A stretch of 9,163 bases of DNA, taken from positions 1-9,163 of the forward strand of contig JAAKFB010000060.1 in assembly GCA_011065235.1 (NCBI GenBank). The letters run 5' to 3'. Below, one piece after another: positions 7,078 to 9,163 of the stretch. Position numbers and translations under genes: made by a program. The notes beneath the pieces were generated by a model, which worked only from the letters and a program-made list of their open reading frames with translations, searched no databases and was not told the DNA's origin. Origin of the DNA: Chlamydiota bacterium. GTDB lineage: Bacteria; Chlamydiota; Chlamydiia; Chlamydiales; Rhabdochlamydiaceae. Within the stretch, counting starts at the first letter, position 1. Each line of letters opens with the position of its first letter.

Positions 7078-7863
7078 TTAGTTGTTGTTGTTGTTGTTAA
7101 GACCAAGAGCCTCCACAATATCAGATAATTGGCCGGTTTGATTTGAAATTGTGCTGTTTGGGTTGTTTTGAAGATAAAGCAGCTGCAGCTGAGTCAATTG
7201 ACCGATTTCTCTTGGAATTGTTGTGATTTGGTTGTCATTAAGATAAAGCTTCTGCAGCTGACTCAATTGACCGATTTCTCTTGGTATTATTATGATTTGG
7301 TTATTGGAAAGAGCAAGCACCTCTAGTTGAGTCAACTGAGCGATTTCTCTTGGTATTATTGTGATTTGGTTATTGGAAAGAGCAAGCACCTCTAGTTGAC
7401 TCAATTGACCGATTTCTCTTGGTATTATTATGATTTGGTTATTGGAAAGAGCAAGCACCTCTAGTTGAGTCAACTGAGCGATTTCTCTTGGTATTATTGT
7501 GATTTGGTTATTGGAAAGATCAAGCGCCTCTAGTTGAGTCAACTGAGTGATTTCTATTGGAATTGTTTTGATTTGCTTGTTTGCAAGGGAAAGCTTAGTT
7601 ATTTGAACAAGTGACTTTTCATGTTGCACGCACCATAGATTGAATTCCAAAGCTACGATTCTGTCTTGAAATGTGGATAATTGATCTAGTCCAGAGACTG
7701 ACTGGCTGATTACTTCCGCTAACGTTTTCCATACAATTAGAGTATCGCAGGCTTCGGGATAGTTTTGAAGTTGATTTATCTCATGGATTGAAGATGCTTG
7801 GGATTCTTCTGAGATGTTTCCGAAATATCTTGTTCTTGAGTTTGAGTTTGTAATATTTTCCAT
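7078..7863 (-). CDS. Leucine-rich-repeat protein, possible secreted effector
   Basis: A 261-residue protein with an N-terminal region of about 84 residues that I do not recognise, followed by seven 23-residue LRR units (about 85-245). The consensus is LTQLEVLALSNNQITIIPREIAQ-like, the bacterial type with an IP motif. The protein ends in a short tail with six Asn. There is no Sec signal peptide or membrane segment. LRR proteins of this kind are frequent in amoeba-associated chlamydiae and are often proposed as type III effectors that bind host proteins; for this gene that is inference. Two 46-residue blocks are almost identical at DNA level (138-bp tandem repeat), showing recent growth of the array. 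The start ATG at 7861-7863 has a modest TAGG ribosome-binding site and a near-consensus promoter 36 nt upstream. Its AT-rich codons differ from those of dnaX/ybaB, and it sits beside a broken transposase, which fits an acquired gene. Confidence 0.85.
   Translation of the reverse strand: MENITNSNSRTRYFGNISEESQASSIHEINQLQNYPEACDTLIVWKTLAEVISQSVSGLDQLSTFQDRIVALEFNLWCVQHEKSLVQITKLSLANKQIKTIPIEITQLTQLEALDLSNNQITIIPREIAQLTQLEVLALSNNQIIIIPREIGQLSQLEVLALSNNQITIIPREIAQLTQLEVLALSNNQIIIIPREIGQLSQLQKLYLNDNQITTIPREIGQLTQLQLLYLQNNPNSTISNQTGQLSDIVEALGLNNNNNN
7081..7098 (-). repeat. (AAC)6 trinucleotide repeat coding six Asn at the LRR C-terminus
   Basis: Six perfect GTT units on the + strand (AAC on the coding strand) lie directly before the LRR stop codon (TAA at 7078-7080). 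Gain or loss of units would change only the number of Asn residues, not the frame. Confidence 0.95.
7261..7536 (-). repeat. Tandem 138-bp duplication inside the LRR gene
   Basis: 7261-7398 and 7399-7536 match at 136 of 138 positions; the two differences lie in the gagcaagcacc/gatcaagcgcc segment near the end. Each copy codes two LRR units that differ from each other (Ile/Gly-Gln versus Thr/Ala-Gln forms), so the duplicated block is a two-unit, 46-residue higher-order repeat. Further, more diverged 69-bp units flank it on both sides. Confidence 0.95.
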
Positions 7864-7898
7864 AGTATACCTATATTTGTGGGTTTTTTATTAGTTTG

Positions 7899-7927
7899 AT
7901 TATAGGAAATTTTGAATTAAAAGTCAA
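7899..7927 (-). promoter_or_regulatory. Near-consensus sigma-70-type promoter of the LRR gene
   Basis: On the - strand TTGACT (7922-7927) and TATAAT (7899-7904) are separated by exactly 17 nt, matching 11 of 12 consensus bases. The predicted start of transcription near 7891 gives a leader of about 28 nt. The -35 overlaps one arm of an AT-rich inverted repeat (7924-7961). Confidence 0.75.
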
Positions 7928-7961
7928 TTAAATATATATTAATATATCTATAATTAATTGA
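7924..7961. repeat. AT-rich inverted repeat overlapping the LRR promoter -35
   Basis: The arms TCAATTAA (7924-7931) and TTAATTGA (7954-7961) are 22 bp apart, and a further TCAATTAA begins at 7979. Position over the -35 suits an operator, but in DNA this AT-rich such arms can arise by chance. The rest of the gene-free stretch 7864-8088 shows no coding potential. Confidence 0.4.
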
Positions 7962-8088
7962 ATTTAAGTAGCTCATTTTCAATTAATTAGGATGAAAAAT
8001 CTCTTCTAATTTAAGGTCCTCTTTTTGCCTGTGGTGACAGTATAGTGTATCGCCACCATTTCAATGAACACAAAATTGTCTTATTTTC

Positions 8089-8400
8089 TCATACTTCCTG
8101 AGCATTCTTCCAGTTTTGTTGGGCTTCATAAGGACTGAGATATCCTAACTTTTCCAAAATCCAGCTCTCGTTGTAATTGCGAATAAATGTAGCTACTGCA
8201 GCCTCAAATTCCTCTATGGTTTGATGTATGCGCCCATGAACTACCTGCTCTTTGAATGTCCTATAAAACCGTTCCACAACTCCGTTTATTTCTAGCTCTC
8301 CAATCAGACTAAAACTTGGAGAAATGCCTCAATACTTCATCTGATTACGATAATCTACAGAGGTGAACTGAGGGCCATGATCAGGTCTTAGTAACAAATC
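8089..8400 (-). pseudogene. DDE (rve-type) transposase remnant, C-terminal third, IS3/IS481-like
   Basis: The - strand reads one continuous frame from 8400 to TGA at 8089-8091, interrupted by an in-frame TGA at 8329-8331. The product shows the integrase-core motif RPDHGPQFTS with its catalytic Asp, then GISPSFSLIGE and NGVVERFYRTFKEQ with the catalytic Glu region, and a typical tail (FIRNYNES...LGYLSPYEAQ). The family normally has about 270-300 residues, so roughly two thirds are lost. The 5' side stops at the junction with the ybaB fragment (8400/8401). The stop sits between the two catalytic motifs, so the element is dead. Downstream, an imperfect pair TGGTGAC/GCCACCA (8032-8038, 8052-8058) could be a relic of the element's end, but the opposite end is missing. 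Confidence 0.85.
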
Positions 8401-8575
8401 CTTGATGGAGAGCGCAACATGAAAGGGATCAAGATCAAGCCCGAATGTGTCGATCCAGAAGATGTTGAAGGGCTCGAAGACCTCATCCGCGCTGCCTATG
8501 AGGATGGCTGCTGCCAAGGTCGATGCTGAATTCGGCGAGGACGATATGATGTCTCCCCTGCCATTTTCATTCTAG
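8401..8575 (+). pseudogene. Truncated, frameshifted copy of the ybaB 3' half
   Basis: This matches 6827-7000 of the intact ybaB, base for base from CTTGATGG to the stop codon, with 13 substitutions and one inserted G in the GAT-GCC region near 8507. The insertion breaks the frame, and the first 43 codons are absent, so there is no start. Eight of the 13 substitutions are silent (including TAA to TAG). The intact gene and this fragment thus bracket the LRR/transposase segment as imperfect direct repeats in the same orientation. Confidence 0.95.
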
Positions 8576-8642
8576 GAAGAAACTAGGGATTTTCTCTATA
8601 ACGACATTTCCAGAAATTTTTTCAAACATATCCACCAACTTT

Positions 8643-8672
8643 TTTGGTTATATTACCAAATAATTTGGTTAT
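8643..8672. repeat. Repeated TTTGGTTAT with interposed ACCAAA
   Basis: TTTGGTTAT occurs at 8643-8651 and 8664-8672, 21 bp apart (two helical turns), with ACCAAA at 8655-8660 able to pair with either copy. The arrangement could be an operator or mutually exclusive hairpins. No regulator is known. Confidence 0.5.
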
Positions 8673-8683
8673 GTAAAATCTTA

Positions 8684-8714
8684 GACAATTTGGAAATCGG
8701 ATTTCCAAATTGTC
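8684..8714. repeat. Perfect 14-bp inverted repeat (hairpin)
   Basis: GACAATTTGGAAAT (8684-8697) and ATTTCCAAATTGTC (8701-8714) are exact complements around a 3-nt CGG loop. Neither side carries a clear T-run, so an intrinsic terminator is not well supported. It lies in the gene-free stretch 8576-8800, in which I see no coding sequence. Confidence 0.85.
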
Positions 8715-8800
8715 CAAAAATTCTCTTGTAGAAAGCTATTTGACTGTAATTCTCATCCGTGCTTGAATTTAAAACTTCACAAGCAACTCAGGTCAGTCGA

Positions 8801-9163
8801 ATGCGCGCTCTAATTCACTCGCTACTTCTCGTTACAACCCCGTCCCTTCTTCTATACTCGCACGAGCCTCTTCCAAAAGTATCTGAGCAGAACATCAATA
8901 TAGAAGAGAACCACTCTCTTTTAACTTACGATACAGTTATGAATCTCCTCGATGATCTCGACTCAGGGGAACTTGAAGAAAGATGCACCTCAGAAGATTT
9001 GGAGCGTATTAATGACTTTCTCATCCATCTAGCACAAGAAGGTGATATTTCTGATGAGTCCTCAGATTTAGAAAATGACATTGCGGCACTGCTTCATCAA
9101 AACGACAGTTATTTCGAATTTGCTTTCACTTCTGGCAATGAAGACTACATCGTGATCACAGAC
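8801..9163 (+). CDS. Exported acidic protein of unknown function, N-terminal part (3' end outside window)
   Basis: The frame is open for 121 codons from ATG 8801 to the window end. Residues 1-20 look like a Sec signal peptide: MRALIHS, then the hydrophobic run LLLVTTPSLLLYS, with cleavage plausible near residues 20-22. The mature part is markedly acidic and has paired hydrophobic/acidic stretches (NLLDDLDSGELEE, DLENDIAALL), probably helical. It has one Cys (in ERCTSED) and no recognised domain. An in-frame GTG at 8759 would add 14 residues ahead of the signal peptide, so the ATG is preferred although only a weak CAGG precedes it. If region 7001-8575 is an insertion, this gene may be the original neighbour downstream of ybaB. 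Export to the periplasm or beyond is inferred from the signal peptide. Confidence 0.68.
   Translation, partial: MRALIHSLLLVTTPSLLLYSHEPLPKVSEQNINIEENHSLLTYDTVMNLLDDLDSGELEERCTSEDLERINDFLIHLAQEGDISDESSDLENDIAALLHQNDSYFEFAFTSGNEDYIVITD

Noticed and set aside
7190..7580. Regular 69-bp spaced repeats resembling a CRISPR array
   Set aside because: The repeats are contiguous, in frame and code LRR units; there are no unique spacers.
8329..8517. 62-residue - strand ORF starting inside the ybaB fragment
   Set aside because: It is a chance fusion of antisense ybaB sequence with transposase residues and ends at the premature TGA; only the transposase part is meaningful.
8684..8714. 14-bp hairpin as an intrinsic terminator
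   Set aside because: No T-run follows on either strand (CAAAAATT on +, TAAGATTTT on -), so the call would be unsupported.
8759..8800. GTG at 8759 as the start of the exported-protein gene
   Set aside because: It would put 14 extra residues, including an acidic one, ahead of a well-formed signal peptide; ATG 8801 fits better.

Overview
The window looks like chromosomal DNA of a bacterium from the phylum Chlamydiae, most likely an environmental (Parachlamydiales-type) lineage. This is inferred from three things: a short DnaX followed at once by a YbaB/EbfC protein, an order I recall from chlamydial genomes; a leucine-rich-repeat (LRR) protein of the kind common in amoeba-associated chlamydiae; and moderate to low G+C. 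No rRNA or other marker gene is present, so the taxonomic call is tentative.

Region 1 (1-3219, + strand). The tail of one ABC exporter ATPase overlaps by 4 nt a complete 712-residue exporter. The second protein closely resembles the 'NHLP/NHLM bacteriocin system' ATP-binding permease, so the pair looks like a two-subunit peptide exporter. Two very small, strongly basic proteins follow (61 and 42 residues). The first has a strong ribosome-binding site, each is preceded by a hairpin, and their C-termini look alike. They have no recognised family. They are the best candidates for an undescribed system: possible cargo of, or partners to, the exporter.

Region 2 (3225-5357, - strand). A complete 7TM-HD phosphohydrolase of the PgpH/YqfF family, probably a cyclic di-AMP phosphodiesterase, converges on the small genes with a 5-nt gap. 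It is divergent from dnaX.

Region 3 (5442-7000, + strand). dnaX (short, gamma-like) and ybaB form a tight housekeeping pair. dnaX has a TATAAT box so close to its ATG that the transcript may be nearly leaderless.

Region 4 (7001-8575) is an accessory insertion. It holds an LRR gene on the - strand with a near-consensus promoter, a recent 138-bp internal duplication and an (AAC)6 tract at its 3' end. Next come AT-rich DNA, the 3' third of a broken DDE transposase, and a truncated, frameshifted second copy of the 3' half of ybaB. The ybaB sequence therefore flanks the island as an imperfect direct repeat of about 174 bp.

Region 5 (8576-9163). A palindrome-rich intergenic stretch is followed by the start of a gene for an exported acidic protein that runs off the window.
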